DNA of 39,457 nucleotides from Lachnospiraceae bacterium (GTDB lineage: Bacteria > Bacillota > Clostridia > Lachnospirales > Lachnospiraceae). Position numbers and translations under genes: made by a program. Within the stretch, counting starts at the first letter, position 1. Every line of letters starts with the position of its first letter. This document shows positions 1-6,741 of this stretch, piece after piece. The notes under the pieces were generated by a model. The model ran no database searches. It saw only the letters and a list, made by a program, of their open reading frames with translations, and was not told the origin of the DNA. The stretch lies in assembly GCA_024695575.1 (NCBI GenBank), contig JAILHY010000153.1, positions 1-39,457 on the forward strand. The letters run 5' to 3'.

Positions 1-250
1 TATCTATCTTGGAACGGTTGAGAGTATCGAGGGCGACAGGGCGATATTCGAGCAAAAGAACAAATTCCTGACGGGCGAAGTGCTGGAGATCATGAAACCT
101 GACGGCAAAAATGTCGCCTCCAAGGTGCTTGAAATAAAGAATGACCGGGGTGAAGTCATGGAATCGGCTCCTCATCCAAAGCAAAAACTGTTCGTTAAAC
201 TGTCGGAAATGCCCGAAGTGGGTGATATATTGCGAATTAAAGAAAGATGA
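1..250 (+). CDS. Peptidase U32 family protein, C-terminal fragment
   Basis: The reading frame starting at base 2 is open from the window edge to the TGA at 248-250, giving the last 82 residues of a protein whose start lies outside. The fragment contains FEQKNKF, GEVLEIMKPDG and SAPHPKQKLFVKL. These are typical of the C-terminal beta-barrel-like domain of U32 peptidases (collagenase-like proteases, also involved in tRNA/rRNA hydroxylation in some lineages). The catalytic region is not visible, so the subfamily cannot be assigned. It ends about 70 bases before glnN. Confidence 0.8.
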   Translation, partial: IYLGTVESIEGDRAIFEQKNKFLTGEVLEIMKPDGKNVASKVLEIKNDRGEVMESAPHPKQKLFVKLSEMPEVGDILRIKER

Positions 251-259
251 TTTCATTTT

Positions 260-288
260 TTGACAGTTTATGTTATAGTCTTTAGTGA
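260..288 (+). promoter_or_regulatory. Possible promoter of glnN
   Basis: A perfect TTGACA lies at 260-265. At the normal 17-base spacing the -10 would be the poor hexamer TAGTGA (283-288). A much better -10-like hexamer, TATAGT, sits only 8 bases downstream (274-279). Either the -10 is weak or the TTGACA is not a standard -35. Placement in the 70-base gap before glnN favours a promoter here, but the exact elements are uncertain. Confidence 0.35.
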
Positions 289-320
289 ATTTTGATTATT
301 CTTTGTGATAAGGACGTGTA

Positions 321-2432
321 ATGGGCGATAATATCAACGTAGAAGCAATCTTTGCGGAAAATGTATTTACCGTGGCAACAATGAGAGAGTACCTGCCTGA
401 GGCGGTATTCAGCGAGGTCATGGACATTCGTGCACGCGGTGGTGAACTTCCCCTCAAGACGGCGGACGTAGTGGCTAATGCCATGAAAGACTGGGCCGTT
501 TCCAAGGGAGCCACTCATTTTACCCACTGGTTCCAGCCCCTTACAGGTATTACAGCCGAGAAGCACAACGCTTTTATCAGCCATCCGGATTCCGAGGGCA
601 AGTGCCTGCAGGAGTTTTCCGGTAAGGAGCTTATCAAAGGCGAAGCTGATGCTTCCAGTTTTCCTTCCGGCGGTCTTCGCGCTACATTCGAGGCAAGAGG
701 CTATACGGCCTGGGACATGACAAGTCCCGCATTTCTTAAAGAAGACGCTGTCGGCACCATTCTTTGTATCCCAACGGCATTTTGTTCATATAAAGGCGAA
801 GCCCTGGACATGAAGACACCTCTCCTTAGATCCATGGAGGCTGTCAGCACCCAGGCTATTCGTATTGTAAGGCTCTTTGGCAATACAACCGCCACCAAGG
901 TTACCGCATCCGTCGGTCCCGAGCAGGAATATTTCCTTGTAGACAGAGAGAAATATTTGCAGCGTGAGGATCTGGTATTTGCAGGCCGTACCTTATTTGG
1001 TGCTCCGGCACCCAAGGGTCAGGAACTTGATGACCATTATTACGGCACCATACAGGAACGTATCGGTGCATTCATGAACGACTTAAACGTTGAACTGTGG
1101 CGCCTGGGAGTTACGGCCAAGACACAGCACAACGAGGCGGCTCCCGCACAGCATGAGCTCGCACCCATATACGAGACTGCCAATATAGCCATGGATCACA
1201 ATCAGCTGACCATGGAGATCATGAAGAACGTTGCAAACCGTCACGGACTTGCATGCCTCCTTCATGAGAAGCCCTTTAAGGGCGTTAACGGCTCCGGTAA
1301 GCACGACAACTGGTCACTTAACACTGATGACGGTTATAATCTTCTTGAGCCCGGCGATACACCCAATGAGAACATTCAGTTTCTTTTGGTGCTTGCCTGC
1401 ATACTGAAGGCGGTTGATGTACATGCGGATCTCTTAAGACAGAGCGCAAGCTGCCCCGGAAATGATTTAAGACTCGGTGCATCCGAAGCACCTCCCGCAA
1501 TTATCTCCGTATTTCTCGGGGAACAGCTTGAGGATGTGGTAAGACAGCTCATCGAGACAGGTTCCGCAAGCAAGCTTATTTCCGGAAGCAAGTTAAAGAC
1601 CGGCGTTTCCACCATTCCGGACTTTGAGATCGAGGCTACGGATCGTAACCGTACATCTCCTTTTGCTTTTACCGGTAACAAATTCGAGTTCCGTTCGGTA
1701 GGAAGCTCCGATTCCATCGGAAGCCCCAATACCGTTTTAAATACCATCGTGGCCGAGAGTTTCTGCGAGGCTGCGGACATACTTGAGAAGGCCGAGGATT
1801 TCAACTCTGCGGTTCATGATCTCATCAAGCAGTATCTGACCGAGCATCAGAGGATCATCTTTAACGGCGACGGCTATTCGGAGAAATGGGTTGAGGAGGC
1901 AGCCAAGCGTGGTCTTCCAAACCTTAAATCCATGGTTGATGCGGTTGATACCATCAAACAGGAGAAGGCCGTTAAGCTTTACGAGAAGTTTGGTATATTT
2001 ACCCGTGCCGAGCTTGAATCCCGTGCCGAAGTCCTTTACGAAAATTACGCGCGTACCATCAATATTGAGGCACACGCCATGACTTCCATGGCAAGCAAGC
2101 AGATTATTCCCGCCGTTATGGCTTATGCGGGAAGCCTTGCAGACACCGTTAATTCCATGAAGGCAGCAGGTGTTGAGCCTTTGGTACCTGCCAAGCTTTT
2201 GAACCAGATCAACGAGGACCTTACCGAGATGCAGTCGGCTCTCGAAATCATGAAGAACCACCGCAAGACCGGCATTGCTTTATCTTCGCAAAAAGAAAGA
2301 GCATTCTACTTTAAGGACTATGTAGTTCCCGCAATGGAGGCCCTTAGGGCACCCGCAGACCGACTGGAGAAGGTTGTTGATAGGGAATATTGGCCTATGC
2401 CCACATACGCAGAGTTAATGTTTGAGGTATAA
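321..2432 (+). CDS. glnN: Glutamine synthetase type III
   Basis: A cytoplasmic enzyme that makes glutamine from glutamate, ammonia and ATP. At 703 residues it has the length of the type III (GlnN) class, much longer than type I enzymes. Visible motifs are GPEQEYFLVD near residue 199, QHNEAAPAQHELAPIYE around 270-290, a glycine-rich NGSGKHDNWSLNT loop near 325, and DRNRTSPFAFTGNKFEFR around 435-455. These are the metal, ATP and glutamate binding segments of the family. The ATG at 321 follows an AAGGACG ribosome site. It stands between a U32 peptidase and fba with its own possible promoter, so it is probably monocistronic. No GlnR-type operator was recognised. Confidence 0.95.
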   Translation: MGDNINVEAIFAENVFTVATMREYLPEAVFSEVMDIRARGGELPLKTADVVANAMKDWAVSKGATHFTHWFQPLTGITAEKHNAFISHPDSEGKCLQEFSGKELIKGEADASSFPSGGLRATFEARGYTAWDMTSPAFLKEDAVGTILCIPTAFCSYKGEALDMKTPLLRSMEAVSTQAIRIVRLFGNTTATKVTASVGPEQEYFLVDREKYLQREDLVFAGRTLFGAPAPKGQELDDHYYGTIQERIGAFMNDLNVELWRLGVTAKTQHNEAAPAQHELAPIYETANIAMDHNQLTMEIMKNVANRHGLACLLHEKPFKGVNGSGKHDNWSLNTDDGYNLLEPGDTPNENIQFLLVLACILKAVDVHADLLRQSASCPGNDLRLGASEAPPAIISVFLGEQLEDVVRQLIETGSASKLISGSKLKTGVSTIPDFEIEATDRNRTSPFAFTGNKFEFRSVGSSDSIGSPNTVLNTIVAESFCEAADILEKAEDFNSAVHDLIKQYLTEHQRIIFNGDGYSEKWVEEAAKRGLPNLKSMVDAVDTIKQEKAVKLYEKFGIFTRAELESRAEVLYENYARTINIEAHAMTSMASKQIIPAVMAYAGSLADTVNSMKAAGVEPLVPAKLLNQINEDLTEMQSALEIMKNHRKTGIALSSQKERAFYFKDYVVPAMEALRAPADRLEKVVDREYWPMPTYAELMFEV

Positions 2433-2448
2433 GGTTTTAATAGTTATC

Positions 2449-2468
2449 TAATATGCTCAAGCATGTTA
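2449..2468 (+). repeat. Small inverted repeat between glnN and fba
   Basis: TAATATGC and GCATGTTA pair over 8 bases (one T-G wobble) around the loop TCAA. No T tract follows, so it is not a good terminator; the AT-rich TATATAAAATAAT directly after could contain the fba -10. It may be an mRNA 5' hairpin or an operator-like dyad. Function is unknown. Confidence 0.4.
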
Positions 2469-2501
2469 TATATAAAATAATCAATATAAGGAGGACTTAA
2501 G

Positions 2502-3470
2502 ATGTCTTTAGTTACAACCAAAGAAATGTTTAAGAAGGCATACGACGGCGGTTACGCAGTAGGTGCTTTCAACGTAAACAACATGGAGATCGTACAGGGT
2601 ATCACCGAAGCAGCAGGTGAGTTAAAGAGCCCTGTAATCCTTCAGGTTTCCAAGGGTGCAAGAGCTTACGCAAACCACACTTATCTTGTAAAGCTTGTTG
2701 AGGCAGCAGTTATCGAGAATCCTGAGATCCCGATCGCTCTTCACCTTGACCACGGTGATTCCTTCGAACTTTGCAAATCCTGTATCGACGGCGGATTTAC
2801 TTCCGTTATGATCGATGCTTCTTCCAAGCCTTTCGCAGAGAACATCGCTCTTACCAAGCAGGTAGTTGAGTACGCTCACGAGCACGGCGTAGTAGTAGAA
2901 GCAGAGCTTGGTACCCTTGCAGGTATCGAGGATGAAGTAGTTGTTGAGTCCGGTCACGAGTCATACACCAGACCCGAAGAAGTAGAAGAGTTCGTTTCCA
3001 AGACCGGATGTGACTCTCTTGCTATCGCTATCGGTACTTCCCACGGCGCATACAAGTTCACAGCAGCTCAGTGCACCAGAAACGCTGACGGAATCCTTGT
3101 TCCCCCTCCGCTTCGTTTCGACGTACTTGAAGAGGTTTCCAAGCGTCTTCCCGGATTCCCCATCGTTCTTCACGGTTCTTCTTCCGTACCTCAGGAATTC
3201 GTTAAGATGGTTAACCAGTACGGCGGCAACATGCCCGACGCTGTAGGTATCCCCGAGGAGCAGCTCCGTAAGGCAGCCACCCTTTCCGTATGTAAGATCA
3301 ATATCGACTCCGATATCCGTCTTGCTATGACCGGTAACATTCGTAAGTACTTTGCTGAGCATCCCGATCACTTCGATCCCAGACAGTATTTAAAGCCCGC
3401 TCGTCAGGCTGTTAAGGACATGGTTGCTCACAAGATCGTTAACGTTCTTGGCTCTAACGGCAAGGCTTGA
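2502..3470 (+). CDS. fba: Class II fructose-1,6-bisphosphate aldolase
   Basis: A Zn-dependent glycolytic and gluconeogenic enzyme that cleaves fructose 1,6-bisphosphate to dihydroxyacetone phosphate and glyceraldehyde 3-phosphate. Length is 322 residues. LHLDHGDS at residues 80-87 contains the catalytic Asp83 and zinc ligand His84. EAELGTLAG, GTSHGAYKF (a further His zinc ligand) and LHGSSSVP with His224 follow in the expected order. A near-perfect AAGGAGG ribosome site (2488-2494) lies 7 bases before the ATG. Codon use is very biased (GTA, CTT, GGT, AAG, TAC), as expected for one of the most highly expressed genes. A strong terminator immediately after the stop makes it the last gene of its transcript. 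Confidence 0.96.
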   Translation: MSLVTTKEMFKKAYDGGYAVGAFNVNNMEIVQGITEAAGELKSPVILQVSKGARAYANHTYLVKLVEAAVIENPEIPIALHLDHGDSFELCKSCIDGGFTSVMIDASSKPFAENIALTKQVVEYAHEHGVVVEAELGTLAGIEDEVVVESGHESYTRPEEVEEFVSKTGCDSLAIAIGTSHGAYKFTAAQCTRNADGILVPPPLRFDVLEEVSKRLPGFPIVLHGSSSVPQEFVKMVNQYGGNMPDAVGIPEEQLRKAATLSVCKINIDSDIRLAMTGNIRKYFAEHPDHFDPRQYLKPARQAVKDMVAHKIVNVLGSNGKA

Positions 3471-3503
3471 TGATCGCCTCTTGCGAACACTGTCACTTAT
3501 GAT

Positions 3504-3532
3504 TTGACAAACAGAAACCTCTTCAATAATCT
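3504..3532 (+). promoter_or_regulatory. Promoter inside the fba terminator, driving the GDPD-like gene
   Basis: TTGACA (3504-3509), a 17-base spacer, then TAATCT (3527-3532, 4 of 6 to TATAAT). The spacer contains the entire left arm of the terminator hairpin and the -10 lies in its loop. The predicted start, near 3539, falls in the right arm, so the new transcript cannot itself form the terminator. Confidence 0.6.
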
Positions 3533-3560
3533 CTATGTTGAAGAGGTTTCTTCTTATTTT
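3513..3560 (+). terminator. Rho-independent terminator of fba
   Basis: A perfect 14-bp stem: left arm 3513-3526 (AGAAACCTCTTCAA), 11-base loop, right arm 3538-3551 (TTGAAGAGGTTTCT). The T-rich tail TCTTATTTT follows. It lies 42 bases after the fba stop codon. Confidence 0.9.
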
Positions 3561-3567
3561 GGGTATT

Positions 3568-5157
3568 ATGAACAGAATTTTATCACTTTTTGAAACCGGT
3601 AAAGTAAAAAGAATACTCGGAGCGGCGATAGCATTGATCCTTTTTGCTTCAATGCTTGTTTTTGAGCGGCAGGGCGGGATCAAACATCTCCTGCTTGGGT
3701 TTACACTGTCGGCAGGCTGCGGGCTTCTCATCAATTTAAAGAAATTCCCGCTCATTCCATCTTTGCTTGTCCTTGCAGCGTATATGATTTACGCACCTTA
3801 CAAGCTCTTAATCCGTATGGAGCTTCCCGTAAACGATCTTTCGTCTCTGCAAAAAGAAAGCCTTTGGCTTGGCCTTGTGATGGTATATCTTCTCTATATC
3901 ATCTGCTTTTTGTTTACACAGCGGATCGGAAGTGCTGTTGCGTGCGGCAATGTGATTCTTTTACTTATTACCGTTTCAGAGTATTATCTCGTTACCTTGC
4001 GGGGCAAGGCTTTCAGCTTCTATGACCTCAGTGTTTTCACCGATTACAACAGAGGCGAAGCTTCAATACTTCCTTCCAGGGAATTATGCTACAGCGTGGT
4101 ATGGTTCGCTTTCTTTATACTGCTGGCGGCTAAGCTTGACATTTCACCGCAAGCGATCAAGGAAAAATTTGCGTCATATCTAGAGCGTCCCGTACATATT
4201 ATTGCAAGTATTGCGGGAGTCCTTTTGAACGCGTCTTTCTTTTTCGTTCTGCTGTTTACACCGTTCCTGGAGAACCATGGATTTAACGATCTACAAAGAA
4301 TGGAAACGCCATTAAGCTCTGTGCACGGGTTGTTACTTTATCCCTTTGTTGAGTATAGAAGCGAGCAGGGTGAGGGTGCAAAGGGAAAGACCGACTGGCT
4401 TGATTATCGCGGGATCTGCCATGCGCTTGGAATCACCGAGACGGGAGATGTGGGCACCAATTCTCTTGAAGCGTTTCTGTACAATTACAGGCGTGGGCAC
4501 AGGGTTTTTGAGGCCGATATCCAGATTACTTCGGACGGAGTGTATGTACTGAGACACGATTGGGACATGGATCTTGGTCAGGGGAATGCCTTCGGCTGGA
4601 CCGAAGAGGATAAAAAGATCCCTACCATGCAGAAATTCATGGAGGCTCCGATCCTCGAAAAATACACGCCCCTCACACTTGCAGACTGGTTCGGACTGAT
4701 GAAAAAGTATCCGGATGTCTGGTTTGTTACAGATTCAAAGTACAGCGGTACGGTTTCGGAGGACTTTAAACTCTTTGTGGATACGGCAAAGGAGTGCGGC
4801 TGTGAGGATGTACTGAGCCGGGTGATAGTTCAGCTTTACTACCCCGTTATGTACGAAGCTGTCAATAGTGTATATCCCTTTGAAAACTATATTCTAACGA
4901 TCTACTACATGGGATATCCGGAGGACACGACGGATTTCTATGAACTACTGGAAAGGGATAACCTTAAGGGACTTACGATGCCCAAGGCCCAGAGTGAAAA
5001 GAAACTTCCGGAAGTAAATGCTTCCTCGGATTTTAAACTGTATCTTCACACGGTGGACGATGCCACGGAGGCTTCGGAACTTTTTAAATATGCTTACGGT
5101 CTTTACACGGATTCTTTGACGGAAAAGGATCTTGAAAAAGCGGCTTCAACCAGATAG
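3568..5157 (+). CDS. Polytopic membrane protein with C-terminal glycerophosphodiester phosphodiesterase-like domain
   Basis: A 529-residue protein. About seven hydrophobic segments (near residues 15-33, 38-56, 61-80, 95-114, 118-140, 165-185, 205-228) precede a probably extracytoplasmic domain from about residue 280. That domain has the pattern of GDPD enzymes, which split glycerophosphodiesters into glycerol 3-phosphate and an alcohol: His285 (in CHALG rather than HRG), TNSLEAF, Glu315 and Asp317 in EADIQ, His330 in RHDWD, and Lys391 in TDSKYSG. The LRGKAFSFYDL stretch after the fifth segment recalls the membrane part of lipoteichoic-acid-synthase-type proteins. Start choice: an in-frame ATG at 3535 lies upstream of the predicted transcript start, so ATG 3568 is preferred. 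Its ribosome site is poor, and TTG 3559 with GAAGAGG upstream is an alternative. Substrate is unknown; a teichoic acid or lipid headgroup is an inference. Confidence 0.7.
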   Translation: MNRILSLFETGKVKRILGAAIALILFASMLVFERQGGIKHLLLGFTLSAGCGLLINLKKFPLIPSLLVLAAYMIYAPYKLLIRMELPVNDLSSLQKESLWLGLVMVYLLYIICFLFTQRIGSAVACGNVILLLITVSEYYLVTLRGKAFSFYDLSVFTDYNRGEASILPSRELCYSVVWFAFFILLAAKLDISPQAIKEKFASYLERPVHIIASIAGVLLNASFFFVLLFTPFLENHGFNDLQRMETPLSSVHGLLLYPFVEYRSEQGEGAKGKTDWLDYRGICHALGITETGDVGTNSLEAFLYNYRRGHRVFEADIQITSDGVYVLRHDWDMDLGQGNAFGWTEEDKKIPTMQKFMEAPILEKYTPLTLADWFGLMKKYPDVWFVTDSKYSGTVSEDFKLFVDTAKECGCEDVLSRVIVQLYYPVMYEAVNSVYPFENYILTIYYMGYPEDTTDFYELLERDNLKGLTMPKAQSEKKLPEVNASSDFKLYLHTVDDATEASELFKYAYGLYTDSLTEKDLEKAASTR

Positions 5158-5164
5158 AATGTAT

Positions 5165-5185
5165 GTTAATTATAGACTAATTGAC
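5165..5185. repeat. Dyad before the yjfB-family gene
   Basis: GTTAATTA (5165-5172) and TAATTGAC (5178-5185) form an 8-bp stem with one wobble around TAGAC. It overlaps the TTGACA at 5181-5186, so it could be an operator, or just chance in AT-rich DNA. There is no T tract. Confidence 0.3.
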
Positions 5186-5200
5186 AAAGTGTAGTATAAT
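5181..5200 (+). promoter_or_regulatory. Possible promoter of the yjfB-family gene
   Basis: A perfect TATAAT is at 5195-5200, 27 bases before the start codon. A perfect TTGACA is at 5181-5186, but the spacing is only 8 bases, too short for a normal housekeeping promoter. At a normal distance only ATAGAC (5172-5177) is available. I do not see the TAAA/GCCGATAA pattern of flagellar sigma factor promoters. Confidence 0.4.
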
Positions 5201-5227
5201 GTAAATCAGGAAAGGGAGGTGTGTCCA

Positions 5228-5419
5228 ATGGATATAGCAGGCGTATCAATGGCGCTGGCACAGATCAATACCAAGACGGACGTTGGAACCGCGCTTTTGA
5301 GCAAGGCGATGGATAACAACGAATCCATGGCGGCAGGCCTTATCGATATGATAGACAGATCCGCAATGGAGCGAAGCGTTAATCCCGCTATCGGCGGCAA
5401 TATTGATTACAGCGTATAA
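5228..5419 (+). CDS. Small YjfB-family putative motility protein
   Basis: A 63-residue protein beginning MDIAGVSMALAQ and ending NPAIGGNIDYSV. The N-terminal MDIA.LSMALSQ pattern, the central V.TALL.KAMD and the terminal NP..G.NIDI pattern are those of the YjfB family, small proteins found in flagellated Firmicutes and annotated as putative motility proteins. The biochemical role is unknown. ATG 5228 is preferred over the ATG at 5219 because GGGAGGTG at 5214-5221 is a strong ribosome site at the right distance and would overlap the earlier start. It has its own promoter-like element and is followed by a bidirectional terminator, so it is probably monocistronic. Confidence 0.75.
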   Translation: MDIAGVSMALAQINTKTDVGTALLSKAMDNNESMAAGLIDMIDRSAMERSVNPAIGGNIDYSV

Positions 5420-5422
5420 CAC

Positions 5423-5459
5423 AAAATCCCGGGCTTTTCGCCCGGGATTTTTGTATTTT
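5423..5459. terminator. Bidirectional terminator between yjfB-family gene and cvfB
   Basis: A perfect 12-bp GC-rich stem, AAAATCCCGGGC (5423-5434) with GCCCGGGATTTT (5440-5451), loop TTTTC. A T-rich tail follows on the + strand; the A run of the left arm gives a short T run on the minus strand. It serves two convergent genes. Confidence 0.9.
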
Positions 5460-5466
5460 AAGGATC

Positions 5467-6324
5467 TTAAGCCCTTCTTATTTTTCCGTCTTCAGAAATA
5501 GTAACTTTTCTTTCTTTGTAAAGTCTTCCCACAGCCTTTTTGAAATCGTTCTTGCTCAGACCGGTCTCTCTTGCGATGACTTCGGGAGTTGCTTTCTCCG
5601 TGAAGGGTAAAACTCCGCTGTATGAATCAAGAAGATCCATGATGGCCTCGGCATTCTTGTCTATTTCGAGGTAGGATTTCTCGTGTACGCTTAAGTTAAG
5701 CTTTCCGTCCGAACGTACACCTGTTATACGGGCGTTTATTTTGGAGCCTATCTCTACGGGACCGTGAACTTCCTTACTCGGGATAAGTCCCTGGAACTTG
5801 TTATCAACGGCAACAAAGACACCGAAGTTCCTGCTGGTCTCATAAATCCTTCCGGTGACGGTATCGCCCTTCTTGTAAGGCGACTCGCTGGAAAGATAAG
5901 GATATACGTTCATGGTGGAGGAAATTCTGCCCGATTTATCAAGGTATACGCCTACGAGAACTTCCTCACCCTTTTTAACAGGTTTGGTCTGCTCTGCAAA
6001 AGGAAGGAACAGATCCTTCTCAAGTCCCCAGTTAAGGAAGGCGCCTACTTTGGAAACATCGTTGACCGTAAGGAGCGCGGTCTGATGCAGTTCAACGTAA
6101 GGATGCGCGGTTGTGGCAACGGGACGATCCTGTGAATCAAGGTAAACAAATACCTCGACGGCCTCGCCGGCCGAAAGTGCCCTCGGAGCAAGCTTCCCGG
6201 GTAAAAGAACATGCTCGTTGCTGGCGGGGACTTTCTTTTGCCTTAAGTCCTCGGATACGAGATAGTACCCGAATTCAACCTTCTTCTCCACGTATAAAGT
6301 CTGTGTCTTTGCTAATTCAAACAT
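5467..6324 (-). CDS. cvfB: CvfB/YitL-family S1-domain RNA-binding protein
   Basis: A 285-residue protein with the CvfB layout: N-terminal S1-like segments, a middle S1 domain (KGDTVTGRIYE..RNFGVFVAVDN...GLIPSKEVHG.....GSKINARITGVRSDGKLNLS), and a C-terminal winged-helix region (PEVIARETGLSKNDFKKAVGRL, KVTISEDGKIR). In staphylococci and bacilli this family binds RNA and affects virulence-gene or general expression; the exact target here is unknown. The frame is open to 6393, but ATG 6324 is preferred because GAGGT lies 9 bases before it and the longer version would run through the tRNA terminator. It may be transcribed by read-through from the tRNA-Gln promoter. Confidence 0.88.
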   Translation of the reverse strand: MFELAKTQTLYVEKKVEFGYYLVSEDLRQKKVPASNEHVLLPGKLAPRALSAGEAVEVFVYLDSQDRPVATTAHPYVELHQTALLTVNDVSKVGAFLNWGLEKDLFLPFAEQTKPVKKGEEVLVGVYLDKSGRISSTMNVYPYLSSESPYKKGDTVTGRIYETSRNFGVFVAVDNKFQGLIPSKEVHGPVEIGSKINARITGVRSDGKLNLSVHEKSYLEIDKNAEAIMDLLDSYSGVLPFTEKATPEVIARETGLSKNDFKKAVGRLYKERKVTISEDGKIRRA

Positions 6325-6365
6325 AATGATACCTCGGTTATTCCGTTCATGCAGGGTTAATGGAA

Positions 6366-6398
6366 CAAAAAACGCATGGCCCATAGTGACCATGCGTT
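6366..6398 (-). terminator. Terminator behind tRNA-Gln
   Basis: On the minus strand AACGCATGG and CCATGCGTT form a 9-bp stem (arms 6390-6398 and 6371-6379), followed by TTTTTT (complement of the A run at 6367-6372). It begins three bases downstream of the tRNA 3' end. Confidence 0.85.
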
Positions 6399-6400
6399 AG

Positions 6401-6472
6401 CTGGGGTACAAGGATTCGAACCTTGAAATGACGGAGTCAGAGTCCGTTGCCTTACCGTTTGGCGATACCCCA
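6401..6472 (-). tRNA. tRNA-Gln (anticodon CUG)
   Basis: On the minus strand the gene folds as a cloverleaf: acceptor stem TGGGGTA/TACCCCA, D arm CGCC-AAACGGTAA-GGCA, anticodon stem ACGGA/TCCGT with loop CTCTGAC (anticodon CTG), and T arm CAAGG-TTCGAAT-CCTTG. The discriminator is G, as in tRNA-Gln. The next bases are CTA, so the CCA end is not encoded and must be added. The UGGGG acceptor start is typical of glutamine tRNAs and supports the identity given by the anticodon. Confidence 0.95.
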
Positions 6473-6505
6473 ATTGTCTGCAACACTTTCCGTATGCACT
6501 AGGTT

Positions 6506-6534
6506 AGTATAAAGGAAAGATTTGAATTTTGCAA
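6506..6534 (-). promoter_or_regulatory. Promoter of tRNA-Gln
   Basis: On the minus strand TTGCAA (6529-6534), a 17-base spacer, then TATACT (6506-6511, 5 of 6). The predicted start is about 25-30 bases before the mature tRNA 5' end. Confidence 0.75.
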
Positions 6535-6544
6535 GTACTTTTTT

Positions 6545-6660
6545 AAAAACATTTTTTGTCTATTTTTTGTTTATTAATTATGCACAAAAAATCGGATTTT
6601 TGCAGAAAAATGCATAAAAAACCCATAATTTTCTTTTGCGTTTTTGAGTAAAATATAATA
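6545..6660. promoter_or_regulatory. AT-rich, phased A/T-tract region upstream of the CdaR-like gene
   Basis: The gap between the tRNA promoter and the next gene (about 200 bases) holds no gene I can support. It contains runs of A or T of five to seven bases recurring roughly every helical turn, including TGCANAAAAA at 6581, 6601 and 6611. Such phasing predicts intrinsic curvature. A TATAAT at 6654-6659, with a weak TTCTTT at 6631-6636 (17-base spacing), is the likely promoter of the regulator and of the operon after it. Confidence 0.45.
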
Positions 6661-6741
6661 AAATGAGAAGGAAGTTTGTATTCGGGGGAATATTCTTCAG
6701 TAAAATCATTGTGAAAAATAACCATAATCGTGGAGGGTAAC

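Noticed and set aside
3535-3567. Longer start (ATG 3535) for the GDPD-like membrane protein
   Set aside because: This ATG lies in the terminator loop, has no ribosome site and precedes the predicted transcript start.
6325-6393. Longer start (6393) for cvfB
   Set aside because: The extension runs through the tRNA terminator stem, while ATG 6324 has a GAGGT ribosome site and begins with the family-like MFELAKTQ.
6663-6740. A 25-codon ORF (MRRKFVFGG...) ending one base before the CdaR-like start codon, like a leader peptide
   Set aside because: It has no ribosome site, and the best -10 (6654-6659) would start transcription downstream of its ATG. Its end coincides with the ribosome site of the real gene, probably by chance.
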